From: Ascarosepion bandense
Lineage: Eukaryota > Mollusca > Cephalopoda > Sepiida > Sepiidae
DNA length: 64,000 nt
Assembly (NCBI GenBank): GCA_037127315.1
Contig: JBBBDQ010000913.1
Span: forward strand, 3,491,501 to 3,555,500
Direction: 5' to 3'
Part shown: positions 52,491 to 63,040 of the stretch, piece by piece
Position numbering within the stretch: position 1 is the first letter of the stretch
Layout: the number at the start of each line of letters is the position of its first letter
Made by a program: the position numbers and the translations under genes
The notes under the pieces: model-generated
What the model was told of the DNA's origin: nothing
The model's database searches: none
Seen by the model: the letters and a program-made list of their open reading frames with translations, nothing else

Positions 52491-53205
52491 TACACGACTG
52501 ACTGGAGAGAAAATTTTCTCGCAGTCGGTTGCCATTTCTCTCCGGTTGCCAACCGAGGCTATAGAACTCAGTCTGTTTTGCTACTCAACGGGAGAATTCA
52601 GTCAGTTAAGTGCCATACGTGATACACGCTTGGGCGATCATGTCTCGAAACAGACATGACTGACTGAGCAGAAGGTTATCCCGCAGAAGGTTGCCATTGC
52701 TTTCTACGGTATACTTGTTGCCGACCAAGGCTATAGAACCCAATCTGTTCTATTATTTGACTCATAGCTATAGGGAGAAGAGATGTATTATATTGTTAAG
52801 TAGTAATTATAGGGGGATCAGTTTATTACTTCATAACAATATAAAACTGATCCCCCACTTTATGCCCATTAGAAGCCTTAATCATGTTTTCAACTATTAT
52901 ATTCAGTTAGTTAAGTGCTATACGTGATACACGCTTGGGCGATCATGTCTCGAAAGGGACATTACTGACTGGGCAGAAGATTATCCCGCAGTAGGTTGCC
53001 ATTGCTTTCTACGGTAGACTGGTTGCCGACCAAGGCTATAGAACCCAATCTGTCCTGTTATTTAACCCATATAGGAAGGAATAGACGGATTAATATCTTT
53101 CCCAAGGGTATTTGCACGTAAGTGAATGCAATGAATTCGACTGGAATTTGATCTCGGCTCTCCGAATTCTCATTTCGAGCTGATATCTATTACACCACAC
53201 AGCAC
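52491..53205 (-). mobile_element. SA SINE polymer with hairpin linker
   Basis: Minus sense: full unit with head (53205-52905; ends on plus with GATATCTATTACACCACACA), hairpin linker 52800-52865 (GGGGGATCAGTTT vs AAACTGATCCCCC), headless second body 52598-52775, and a badly worn third body 52491-52590 (CTGACTGGAGAGAAAATTTT, GGTTGCCATT). Again one head only. Confidence 0.85.
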
Positions 53206-53479
53206 AATATGAAAGTAGTAAATATATATACACTCTTTATATACAATCCTTGTATAATTTATATATTAAATTAGTTTTATTATTAATATTTTATCTTTAT
53301 TACTATTCTAGATTAATTAAAGTTGTATTAATATATTATTTTATTAATATTTACAATTATTACTATTAGTAATATTTTAAATTAATTTTTTTAATAAATT
53401 ATAATTTTCATATAATTTTTTCTTTATTTATATAATCCTACGTTTATAATCAAGTTTGTTTTTTTTATTTAAAATTAAT
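53206..53479. other. very AT-rich DNA
   Basis: ATTAATATTTT words; no gene. Confidence 0.6.
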
Positions 53480-53933
53480 ATAGTTTACATTGCGTCATGG
53501 AAATTTCAATGATTCGAGATTTTTACCTCGGCATCAAACAATGTTAGCTCATTGTTGGGAAAATGATTATCATTTGAATATAAGAAACAATACTTTTGTT
53601 ATTTATGGGTGTGGGAAAACAGAACAATTTATATGTGTGTTCAATTTAGCTAATCAGAACAGAGATTCATTTAAATTTGAAAAAAGTTTATATTTTTGGG
53701 AACACATGATTTCTTCTTTTAATCTCAACGGCAAAAGTGTCAGCCCATTCGAAACCCCTGTCTAGACTCTATTTCCGTTGATGTATCCATTATTGTTACA
53801 ATTTTTTTCTTTTAGTTTTCTCTGTATCTCAACATTTTCTAACACTAAAAAAAAAGAAAAGAAAGAAAACATTTTATAATTTTGATCTAACTTAAAGGGA
53901 CCTTTGTGTGTAATTATACTATTATTATTTCAA
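53480..53933 (+). repeat. dispersed repeat P, copy 2
   Basis: Partner of 49088-49640 (landmarks there). A 91-codon frame at 53490-53765 reads across it, but the other copy has stops, so I do not call a gene. Confidence 0.65.
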
Positions 53934-54440
53934 TTCAGAATGCATTTTATGCTAATTTTTCTAAAACTCTTAATTTGAAAATAAATATCCTTTGATTTAT
54001 AAAAAACTTTAAAATTCATTTTATTATTTTTATAAAATCTGTTATATTATCATTATATTCTAATACAATTTTAAATATTAAAATACATTATTGTAAATAT
54101 CTATTTAATAGTTAAAAATTTAAATATCAAATTAATTATTTTAATATCCATTTATTTATTATTCTTTCATTATATTATTTTTATTTTGATTCAGAATGCA
54201 TTTTATTTTAATTGTTCTAAAACTCTTAATTTACAAAAAAACATTTTTAATATTCATTTATTTATAAAAAATTAAAAAATCCTTTTTATTATTTTCATAA
54301 TACCTAATATATTATTATTATATTCTAATCCAATTTTAAATATCAAAATACAATATTTTAAATATCTATTTAATACTTAAAAATTTAAATATCAAATTAA
54401 TTATTTTAATATCCATTTAATAATTATTCTTTCATAAAAA
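53934..54440. repeat. 256 bp AT-rich tandem duplication
   Basis: TTCAGAATGCATTTTATG at 53934 and TTCAGAATGCATTTTATT at 54190 start two units. Both contain AAAACTCTTAATTT, TTATATTCTAATMCAATTTT, AAATATCTATTTAATA and AATTAATTATTTTAATATCC. Repeat P copy 1 shares its start, so this extends the P 3' part. Confidence 0.8.
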
Positions 54441-54464
54441 ATCCTATGTTTTTTTTAATTTTTT

Positions 54465-54720
54465 TTTAATCATATCACCCCGAGCAAGGTGGTAACGCCA
54501 CTGATGTGCAGGGGGCTACGTAAGAGTGAAAAGATTGGAAAAGAGAAAGCCGGAAACCATATCTTAAACAGGAAACAAGGGATGAGCCTCTTCACCCGTT
54601 CAATAGACGAGGGTGGAGTGTGAACCGGGTGATAGTTTAGACTATCTACTCCAATTGAAAAAAAAAAAAGGAAAAGAAAAAGAAAAGAATAAAAAGATTG
54701 GAAAAGGGAAAGCCGGAAAC

Positions 54721-54730
<10 letters not shown>
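54465..54730 (-). mobile_element. SB SINE, one unit plus start of a second
   Basis: LINE-type tail on plus at 54472-54520 (ATCACCCCGAGCAAGGTGGT), one full body to 54660, an A/G linker, and the first ~45 bp of another body cut by (CA)n(TA)n at 54721. Confidence 0.88.
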
Positions 54731-54739
<9 letters not shown>

Positions 54740-54752
<13 letters not shown>

Positions 54753-55170
54753 CTTTACTATCGAGTACGATATGTGAATTCGCTCATGTCTAAATATCTA
54801 TTGGACTGCGTAAATCTGTTTCTCTATCTCCTACTAAAACGTTAATTCCAATAAATACCTGTATTTCAGTAGAGGCTCTGTTTATTTTAAACATTGTTTA
54901 TTCCCTCTACCAGCCTGTATACCCAAAAAAGTTTAATAAATGAATCGTTCCGTCCGGTAGAATTTGAATCAACATTACCACTTTACAGAAGGAAGAACTG
55001 TCTCTACGGCGTATTTTGAACTTCATAATCAAGCGAGGTGATTTTAAATTTTCTCGACTAATCAGACCGGTAGTCGAAAATAAGTAAATAAACTGTTCAA
55101 TAAATAAATGGAGCGTCTACTGAAATACGAGCATGCGCTAAAAATATCGTTTAAAGTTATTTCAAAAGTG
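54740..55170. mobile_element. distant SL-like element pair
   Basis: 55040-55165 reads CGACTAATCAGACCGGTAGT, AAACTGTTCAATAAATAAAT, GTCTACTGAAATACGAGCAT, clearly related in order to SL body (AATAATCAGGCCGGTAGAAA, CTACTTAAGTACGAGTATC). 54800-54900 carries the reverse complement (ATTTCAGTAGAGGCTCTG), so two distant copies face each other. Confidence 0.5.
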
Positions 55171-55215
55171 TATGATCAAAAAAATAAAATTAATTAAATC
55201 TTTCGAAAACCGAGA

Positions 55216-55267
<52 letters not shown>

Positions 55268-55444
55268 AAGCAATTTTATTTAAAAAAAAAAACAATATTT
55301 TTTTATTTCCAGTGTATACACATATTATGGGACGTTTACATCCGAACAAAACTAGTTTTAAAACAAATTATTCTAAAAACAAATCTTTTCTATGTTTTTT
55401 TGTAAATTATTAAATGAATAATTACTGCCAAATTATATATTATG

Positions 55445-55481
<37 letters not shown>

Positions 55482-55893
55482 CTTATATATATATATATAT
55501 ATATATATTTCGTGTGATATCCTTACCTGTTTTTCTTCAACTTTTACAATTAAAACATCCGGCAGAGTAAAACTTACATCACTGGATTTCGTTTTTTGTC
55601 TGTTTTATAGCTGTTTTTCTTAAGCTTTTAGTATTTTAATCTGGCGTAAGATAAATGTAGAAAATCTAATTCTTAGTTGTAACAGCCGTTCAAAAGTGAG
55701 AGTTTTCTATGGACCACTAAAATATTACTTTTTGACTGGGTGCATATGGACCCAATTGAAAAGCACTAACATAGCAAAAGGACTGCAAAATTGAAAACTC
55801 ATTAAAAGTATATATCCCAAATACTTCATTCTGACTGAAAAAAGAAAAGTTAAATAAATGCACATCAACAGTAAAAATGAAAACGGTTTTGAG

Positions 55894-55896
<3 letters not shown>
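55171..55896. other. (GA)n at 55213-55261, (TA)n at 55450-55508, otherwise unclassified
   Basis: AT-rich with two microsatellites. TTTTACAATTAAAACATCCG and similar words show no coding. Confidence 0.5.
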
Positions 55897-55958
<62 letters not shown>

Positions 55959-55960
55959 TG
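55897..55960. repeat. (TA)n microsatellite
   Basis: About 30 TA units with one ACATA break. Confidence 0.95.
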
Positions 55961-56039
55961 ACAAATACAGCTACTTAAAAAATTGTTGATGAATTAAAAA
56001 ACGTAAGAATTAAAAAGTCTCAAGTAGGCCTGTTACGCT

Positions 56040-56835
56040 CATAGCGAGGCAGCGTTGGATCAGTTTATTAGAGAAACAATAGCGAGGTAGCGTCGGATCA
56101 GTTTCTTAGAGAGACAATAGCGAGGCAGGGTCGGATCAGTTTATTAGAGAGACAATAGCGAGGCAGCGTTGGATCAGTTTATTAGAGAGAGAATAGCGAG
56201 GCAGCGACGGCTCAGTTTATTAGAGAGAGAATAGCGAGGCAGCGTCGGCTCAGTTTAATAGAGAGACAATAGCGAGGCAACATTGGCTCACTTTATGAAA
56301 GAGTCAATAGCTAGGCAGCGTAGGCTCAGTTTATTAGAGAGACAATAGCGAGGCAGTGTTGGCTCAGTTTATTAGAGAGACAATAGCGAGGTAGCGTCGG
56401 ATCAGTTCATTAAAGAGTCAATAGCAAGGCAGCGTCGGCACAGTTGATTAGAGAGACAATAGTGAGGCAGCATTGGCTCAGTTCATTAAACAGTGAATAG
56501 CGAGGCAGAGTCGGCTCAGTCCATTAGATAAACAATAGCGAGGCAGTGTTGGCTCAGTTTATTAGAGAGACAATAGCGAGACAGCATTGGCTCAGTTCAT
56601 TAAACAGTCAATAGCAAGGCAGCGTCGGCTCAGTTCATTAGAGAAACAATAGCGAGGCAGCGTTGGTTCAGTTTATTAGAGAGACAATAGCGAGGTAGCG
56701 TTGGCTCAGTTTATTAGAGAGACAATAGCGAGGTAGCGTTGGCTCAGTTCATTAGAGAGACAATAGCGAGACAGAGTCTACTCAGTTCATTAGAGAGACA
56801 ATAGCGAGATAGTGTCGGCTCAGTTCATTCTCTTT
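56040..56835. repeat. 38 bp satellite, about 21 units
   Basis: Unit AGCGAGGCAGCGTTGGCTCA plus GTTTATTAGAGAGACAAT; starts at 56043, 56081, 56120 and so on to about 56835. Units differ by 1-5 substitutions (for example CATTGGCTCA, GTTCATTAAACAGTC). It is GC-richer than both flanks. Confidence 0.95.
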
Positions 56836-57144
56836 AATAAACTCTACTACCATTTATGAAAGCTCTTGGTGCGTGTTTACTCTTTAATAGTGGCTTTTTT
56901 ATTTTTGTTTACAATAATTATGTCGTCGAGTACTGAAAAATTTATATATATATATATTCTAAACATATACTGTTAATATAAGAGACAATGAATGTCTATT
57001 ATGTTTAATCATGAGCCGTTCTAAACGTCGTATTTTTGCTTTAATTTCAGTTGAAAATAAAGACAAATATTCTCCAACATTTGGATAATTTTGGATTAAT
57101 CATGAGTCATTCAAAACATCGTATTTGGATGTTTAAATCTAACG
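56836..57144. repeat. FB4 foldback-related copy without tail
   Basis: 56958-57130 matches 50815-50950: TCTAAACATATACTGTTAAT, TAATCATGAGCCGTTCTAAA, CGTCGTATTTTTGCTTTAAT. The right arm is replaced by ATCATGAGTCATTCAAAACA. Preceded by (TA)n at 56944-56956. Confidence 0.6.
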
Positions 57145-57495
57145 CTAGGGATGTTAGAGAGATATGAAAAAACATGAAATGGAGCCATAACAACACACCA
57201 CGTCATGTCTTAGGTCTTCCTGCAGACTTGGTAGATAGTGCGACCAAAGTAGAAATAGAATTATAATGAAAAATTACATAATAATATAATAAAGACATGT
57301 AAATTGAAATAGAAAAAAATGTGAAAATTGAAAACAAGAATTGAACCAGTGATAGTAGTTGCACTTGGAATGATAAAAAATGGGACACAACAACACATTG
57401 AAAGAATCCCTGGAAACCCCAGCTTAAGAAATATACAGAACATTGTGTTGTAAATACAGCCCACACACTAAGGAGAACTTTGTCTATGTAACACT
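57145..57495 (+). pseudogene. two 5'-truncated LINE LA 3' ends in tandem
   Basis: 57145-57290 is the very 3' end (AAACATGAAATGGAGCCATA, CAGACTTGGTAGATAGTG, ATGAAAAATTACATAATAAT). 57291-57495 is a second copy starting earlier in the element: EIEIEKNVKIEN-like coding, TSDSSCTWNDKKWDTTTH, then the untranslated stretch CCCCAGCTTAAGAAATATAC and CACACACTAAGGAGAAC. The same head-to-tail arrangement as 3770-6830, here on plus. Confidence 0.85.
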
Positions 57496-57506
57496 AGGGA
57501 TGTTAG

Positions 57507-57568
57507 ACTTCCTGTAATGAAAGTAATACGCGATTTTTTCTACGTGTATTGCTTTCATTACAGGAAGT
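57507..57568. repeat. 62 bp near-perfect hairpin
   Basis: ACTTCCTGTAATGAAAGTAA at 57507 pairs with TTGCTTTCATTACAGGAAGT ending at 57568; stem about 24 bp with a GU, loop about 10. It lies between the LA end and the left end of the long inverted repeat. Confidence 0.9.
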
Positions 57569-57768
57569 AAGTAGAGGGAATTTCAGTAAAGGAAGTAGAT
57601 TGGCCGAAATTTGTTGCCTACGCCGAAAGTCATTCTGCAGTTAATTACATGACTTCGTGAGAGTTACAGGAGACAAAAAGTGCGAGATGAAGTTCGATTT
57701 TTTCTGATCGTTAAGATCAATAAAAGTAAATTTCTTCAATAACTAATTGTTGATTTGAGTTCAGCATA

Positions 57769-58485
57769 TACATTTGCACAGTAATAATGCTATTTTGGAT
57801 AAATTTGAAAGGGGGAAAGCCTTCAGGACCTAAAACGAAAATTTACCCAAAATACTTATTTTTTTAAGTACCTCCACTCATTTTCGATACCTAAATTTAA
57901 ATTGAATTTTTAAAAATAAAAAGTTTTCTTGAAGCTTTCGTTTTAACTTTACCTGAAAGCCAAGCGATTAAATTTACTAATTTGAATTTCTTTCTTTTGA
58001 GACTATGATATCCTTAATATATATTGTTTATAAAACCAATTAAATGCTTGTCTAAATAAAAAAATTGGCATAGTTTTATTGAATTTTGGTTTCAGAACTT
58101 GGAGCAAATTTTCTAAACAAATTTAGGGAAAAAAAAGGACTGTTCTCCAACGACTCCTGAATGTAATTAATATTAGTTATGTCGGGGAACTCTAGAGAAT
58201 TCTTAGACATTTCAAGAAATTAATTGGTGGAGGGAGGGGTAACTTGTAAAAAAAATATTTTTACCAAGATTTTCTAAAAGTAATTGTTTTGAAAATTACT
58301 TCAGTTATTTATGAATAAGTCCTGAAATTTTTATCCAAATCCAACCATTATCTGATTTTTATGAAAAAATTTCTGAATTAATGTGTTTTTCACTGGCAAA
58401 ATTTGAGTTGCGTTTTGCCCTTGTAAAAGTTGCGTTACTCACGGATGAAAGAAAAACAAGATTTGTAAGCAAAATATATATATAT
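57769..58485. other. AT-rich interior, no gene
   Basis: Contains AAGTACCTCCACTCATTTTC with GATACCTAAATTTAAATTGA, a motif repeated at 59240-59300 and, in inverse form, near 58851 and 60548, so the interior was built from diverged internal repeats. Confidence 0.6.
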
Positions 58486-58487
58486 TT

Positions 58488-58690
58488 TTTTTTAATCATA
58501 TCACACCAAGCAAGGCGGTAACGCCACTGATGTGCAGGGGGCTACGTAATAGTGAAAAGATTGGAAAAGAGAAAGCCAGAAACCACATCCTAAACAGGGA
58601 ACAAGGGATGAGCCTCTTCACTTGTTCAATAGACGTGGTTGGAGTGTGAACCTGTCGATAGTTTAATCTATCTACTCCAATTGAAAAAAA
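58488..58690 (-). mobile_element. SB SINE, monomer
   Basis: Tail (ATCACACCAAGCAAGGCGGT) plus one complete body, bounded by T9 on the left and CAATTGAAAAAAAAATAAAG on the right. The simplest form of the SB family in the window, about 200 bp. On minus a weak B-box-like GGTTCACACTCC is present, but no clear A box. Confidence 0.9.
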
Positions 58691-58974
58691 AATAAAGAAA
58701 AAAAGAAAGGAGTAAAAAGATTAATTTAAAAAATTCTAAAAATAATTAAAAAATACTTTGATCTTGATGAACATTTTACCTATAAAATTTTGTTTTTACT
58801 TAGTTTGAGGCCTTTTTTCTTCATACTATGCTGTTTTTTCACCGATTTTGTGGAGGTACCTAAATTTATTTCTTAGAAAAACTGGGATGTTAGTTGTAAA
58901 TAACGCTAAGTGCTTTCGACGAGTTCAGTTAATAAATAACTCAATATACAGATAGACGAAACAAATGACCGAAC

Positions 58975-59041
58975 GAATGAAAAAAGTAGGGACCTCCACT
59001 TTTTTGCTGAAAAACAGAGGAGGTCCCTACTTTTTTCATTC
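58975..59041. repeat. 67 bp hairpin with a perfect 23 bp stem
   Basis: 58975-58997 and 59019-59041 are exact reverse complements (GAATGAAAAAAGTAGGGACC then TCC). The 21 nt loop can also pair partly (CTTTTTT with AAAAACAG). It includes the CCTCCACT motif of the surrounding repeats. Length and stem are in the range of a small-RNA precursor, but a mobile or replication-derived palindrome is equally possible. Confidence 0.9.
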
Positions 59042-60385
59042 ATGATGAAAAATGTGTTCTAAATTTATAAAAACAAATTTTTATCGTCAACATATTCATG
59101 CTATTATTAAGAAGAAAGATTAAAGTATTTTTAAATTTCTTTATTAAATTTTTTAATCATTTCTAGCACGTTCGAAGCTATGGTTAATTCTTTTTCTATT
59201 TTTCCTTTTTTTTTTTTTTCGTCACTGGTCTATTTAATCTAGTTACCGCCACTTATTTTCGATACCTAAGTTTTAAATTGAATTTTTAAAAATAAAAACG
59301 TTTTCTTGAAACTTTAATTTTAGCTTAATTGAAAGCTAAATGATTAAATTTACTATTCCCAGTAAGTAAAATACTTTTGTGTATTTCAAACAGAAATGAT
59401 AATGATTGGAATCTAAAATTTTGAGATTTACTTGAAGCTTTAATTTAAAGCTAAATGATTAATTTTACTATTTCCAGTATGGAAAACACTCTGGTGCATT
59501 TTGATTGGAATCTAAAATTCTAAAAATATTTTTTAATTTATTTTTTCGACTATTTTTGAGCAATCCAGACATTTGTAAACAAAAGGTAATTCACAGTTTT
59601 AAAAATATTGCAAAAATAAAATATATACTTGTGACATATTAGTTTTAGAAAATTAGAAAATTTAAAGTAAAAAATAATTTATTTTGATATGAAAATTACT
59701 TGATCATGGCATGAAATTTAGAAAAAACATATTTCATAATCACGGAGATCTTATCTTGATAATATTTGAAATAGTTAAAGACAGCCTGTCAGTGTAATCA
59801 ATGATTTAACAGCTCTGGCTAAATATAGTTGACCAGAATTGACATAAATTTATGAAACTAAAGTGAACATTTCGTAATTGAAACAACCCGTGACACACGT
59901 GACCTTTTAATGATAAGTCTGTTATACTTTCTATAGTTAAAAAGATGTAAAATGAAAAAAAAAATGAATTATTTTAAAAAAATCTTACTGCTAAGAGATT
60001 TGCATAAATCTTTTCAATTTTCAATTTGTAAATATAGACTTTACTTAATAAATTAATAGCCGAAGACTCCGAGTGATTAGAAGAAATTTAAAAGATATTC
60101 GAAATTTTATAAATCATCCTAATTTACAAAAAAATGAAAACAATTCTTATAAAAATTAAGTATTCATAGATTTTTTTTTTCAGAATATGATATTCTTAAT
60201 ATATATTATTTGTAAATTCAATTAAAAGTTTATCTAAATTAAAAATTATGTAGTTTTCATGCATTTATAAAATTTTTCTATCGGAGTAGATTTTCGGAGA
60301 AGTGACTCCGTAGAAAAAAAAAAGAGTTCCATGACTTACATTCCCCAAGAATTCCTGCATTTTAAACAAGATTTGTGATCAATAC
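59042..60385. other. AT-rich interior with internal repeats, no gene
   Basis: Two related blocks: 59240-59360 (TTAAATTGAATTTTTAAAAA, GAAAGCTAAATGATTAAATT) and 59430-59520. The first also matches 57885-57990. 60180-60250 repeats 58010-58070 (ATGATATTCTTAATATATAT). No coding. Confidence 0.6.
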
Positions 60386-60440
60386 AGAGCCAAGAAGAAA
60401 TCCATGATTGCCTACATCCTGAAAAGACACGGTACATGAA
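60386..60440 (+). pseudogene. RTE-type LINE 3' end
   Basis: Reads DQYRAKKKSMIAYILKRHGT then a stop and GAAGAAGAAG. Same terminus as at 31345 and 35640, including the purine tail. Only ~55 bp survive. Confidence 0.65.
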
Positions 60441-60870
60441 GAAGAAGATTGAATTTCTAGAAGTTTCATTTTTTAAATTAATTGGAGATGGGGAAACAGG
60501 TGTAAAAAATATTTTTCCAATATTTTTCCATTGATTTATAAAAAAGTAAATGGAGGTATCTAATTTAATATTTATGATTAGTGATTTTGCGAAAAAGACA
60601 CATTGATTTGTTTTCTCAGATTTTAATTAAACTTTCAGGACTTATTCACAAATGAATAACATTGTAGGTGAAATTTTACTTTTCTATGAGGATGACTAAT
60701 ATATTATGCTCTCATTACGATTGAGCTATCTAGAGAAGAAAATTTTAAAAACCATTTTCCACTTCTGCGATATAAGCATTACTCTTCAGAAATGAATTGA
60801 GTTCTTTCGATGACTGGCGTGTGTATAAACTGCTTATATACAACACGTTAAAATTTCCCTTCTCTGATTC
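60441..60870. other. AT-rich, no gene
   Basis: Includes ATGGAGGTATCTAATTTAAT, inverse of the CCTCCACT/GATACC motif. Nothing else. Confidence 0.5.
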
Positions 60871-60986
60871 CATGCGCCTATGGCTTAGTGGGTTACGACA
60901 CCAAATCGGTCGAGTTTCGATCCTGGCTAGAAGCAAGTGGATGTGTCTAGACACACTAATGAGCAGTGATACAGCGAAACAGGCTG

Positions 60987-60990
<4 letters not shown>
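60871..60990 (+). mobile_element. SH element, single tRNA-like + hammerhead-like unit
   Basis: A box TGGCTTAGTGG (60881-60891), B box AGTTTCGATCC (60913-60923), then a hammerhead-like motif: CTAATGA (60956-60962; the conserved G5 is A), stem II GCAGT/ACAGC with one mismatch, GAAA, and stem III ACAG/CTGT around one base. Homology to the 15.5 kb SH copy ends at the predicted cleavage position (60988) and (TA)n starts there. The core change predicts no self-cleavage now. Confidence 0.7.
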
Positions 60991-61057
<67 letters not shown>

Positions 61058-61066
61058 ATATATATA
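60988..61066. repeat. (TA)n(GT)n(TA)n microsatellite
   Basis: About 19 TA, about 13 GT, then ATGTGTAA and a short TA run. Confidence 0.95.
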
Positions 61067-61128
61067 TATTTCATGAAATGAAGTAATTTGGGTGGGTTTA
61101 CCCACCCCAATTTCTTCATTTCATGAAA
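61067..61128. repeat. 62 bp hairpin
   Basis: ATTTCATGAAATGAAG (61067) pairs with CTTCATTTCATGAAAT (61128), continuing inward AATTTGGGTGGG with CCCACCCCAATT. The loop is only a few bases (TTTA). Each arm also begins with the palindrome ATTTCATGAAAT. Confidence 0.9.
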
Positions 61129-61435
61129 TTTGAGAAATTAAATTTATATCCGAAAATACTTGTTATTAATTAAAAGCAGCACTCATTGGAGAATGTAAAT
61201 CTTCATTTTTATTCTTAAACTAATACCCGTTTCCGGAAAATATGTTCCAAATCGTAAAGTAGGACATGAAATAAAACTATGACATTATTTAATTAGAAAA
61301 GCTTTTAAAATCTTTTATAAATAAGATTTCTTAAGGACACTATTGTCTTGAGAAAAAAAAATTCAATGAATAATTAATTTTTACATGAATTGTTTTCGGT
61401 TTTTAAATTTTAATTAAAATAATTGTTGTGACGAA

Positions 61436-61715
61436 ATCTTCGTCGCCAAATTGTTGTGGCTTGTTAGAACCCGGAAGTAAGACAGAAGCAAGAAGGTAGG
61501 TTCAAACAGTGTATTAGAATAACAGAACGTATATATAAATAAGAATGTTAGTAATCAGCAAATAGAATTGTAAGTCCGAACGGTATAGTTACGCTGCGTC
61601 ACGACCGTCTCTTGATTGCCCCACAGCTGCGTGCCCGGAAGTCACGCCGGTTAGCATTTATTGACGGATGAAGAGTCCATTTTTATAGATAGGGCACCAT
61701 TACAATAATTTATAA
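61436..61715 (-). mobile_element. possible LTR with primer-binding-like site
   Basis: 61454-61715 starts TGTTGTGGCTTG and ends CACCATTACA (TG..CA). On minus it holds CTATCTATAAAAATGGAC (TATA-like) 14 bp from its start and TCAATAAATG (polyadenylation-like). Directly beyond its 3' end on minus is TTTGGCGACGAAGATTTCGT, a form common just after the LTR in Ty3/Gypsy-type elements of invertebrates. No gag or pol follows; the second LTR is not seen. Confidence 0.45.
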
Positions 61716-62163
61716 TATATAAATCTTTTTAAATTCTGCGTTACTTTTATCCGGTTAGGTGATAATGTCATTGATTGAAAACTATATTTAGTAATTTAAA
61801 AAAATGAAAAGCTTAATATAATTTATTTTGCACCAATTTTTTGAAAATAATTATTTAATTTTTTTTATGTATACAAAAAGTTATTTAAACGTTCCCCTTT
61901 TTTAAAGTATGGTAAAGCATACGTGACATCATCAGAAAATAAATGAGAATAGTAAATGTAAAGTCAACATTTCTAAGATTAGATTAAGGAGAATATTTTC
62001 CAATATTTTTAAGAGTACTTAAAAATTATTTAAAAAAATAGGCTTTTAACTGATCAATTCTCCGTAGAAATATGTCAACAGCGTCTTTCACTTCTTGACG
62101 TAATTGATGAGTGAGATCTAACGATTAATGAGTTACGTAATCACCGCTACAGTTTTTGTTTTT
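61716..62163. other. AT-rich, no gene
   Basis: Nothing recognised. Confidence 0.5.
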
Positions 62164-62757
62164 TTTAATCATTTCACCCCGAGCAAGGCAGAAACGCCAC
62201 TGATGTGCAGGGGGTTACATAAATGTAAAAAGATTAATTAGAAAAGAGTGAGGAGTACAAGCTAGTTAGAAAGGAACAATAGAAAGCTGAGAAAGCAGGT
62301 GCAATGACAGATACATAGGCGGAGAGAAAGTGAAGATTATACAGGGGAGAGAGCTAGAGTCCAGTGGTTAGTAGATGAGTATTGACTTTGCATTTAAATT
62401 TCTGGAGGTTGTAGCCATCAGGAAAGCAAGAATACGGGAGTGAGTTCCACAGGCGGGAAGTGCGAGAGAGGAAGCTGCAGGAGTAGAATTGTCGTCTGCA
62501 TTTGGTTAGCCTGACTGTGAATGGGTGGGACCCAGTTGCCAGTCTGGTTGCAGGTAAAAACCTGTATTTATAGAAGAGACAGAGGAAGGCCACATTTCGA
62601 CGATGGGAAAGTGGCTGCAGTCGAGTCGCCAGATCAGTACCTATCACATTACAGACTCTCCTTTGGAGCTTGTCAAGAACACTGAGGAGAACGGCAGGGG
62701 TACCTGACCATAAATGGCAGCAGTACTCCATGCACGGACGGATTTTTGTTTAAAAAT
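62164..62757 (-). pseudogene. LINE LB 3' end: C-terminal reverse transcriptase ORF and 3' tail
   Basis: Minus strand from 62757: IRPCMEYCCHLWSGTPAVLL, LDKLQRRVCNVIGTDLATRL, then LCLFYKYRF, SYSLxFLSR-type, SRLWNSLPYSCFPDGYNLQK and FKCKVNTHL, stopping at 62354. This is the C-terminal region found after the reverse transcriptase in Jockey/CR1-group LINEs (WNSLP and FKxxVNxHL are typical). A ~190 bp 3' untranslated part follows and ends with TCAGTGGCGTTTCTGCCTTG, CTCGGGGTGAAATGATTAAA. The frame is intact over 134 codons but 5' truncated. It is the best candidate partner for the SB SINEs, whose 3' ends match this tail. Confidence 0.88.
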
Positions 62758-63040
62758 CGATTTCTATGTATTTTAAACTTAATGTAAATAATTTCTTTTT
62801 AAATCAGATCAACTCTACTTTAAATCTCTTAATATTCCTCAATATTTTTTGGGAAGTTTTTCAGAATCGCGAATTAACTTTTGTTTACAAATGTTCCGAA
62901 ATGTGTGAAAATGGTCCATTTCAGTTAAAGCGAAAAAGAGTTAAATTCCAATCAATGCAATTTCTATTTGAAATACACGAGTTGATTTTGCTTACTGAAA
63001 ACACTAAATTTAATCATTCGTTTCCATCCTCGCCAAAACC
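62758..63040. other. AT-rich, no gene
   Basis: A 121-codon plus frame (62766-63131) crosses into the reversed RTE fragment, so it is not a gene. Confidence 0.55.

Noticed and set aside
53490..53765. 91-codon plus frame with balanced composition
   Set aside because: It lies in repeat P; the homologous copy at 49100-49380 has stops in the same frame.
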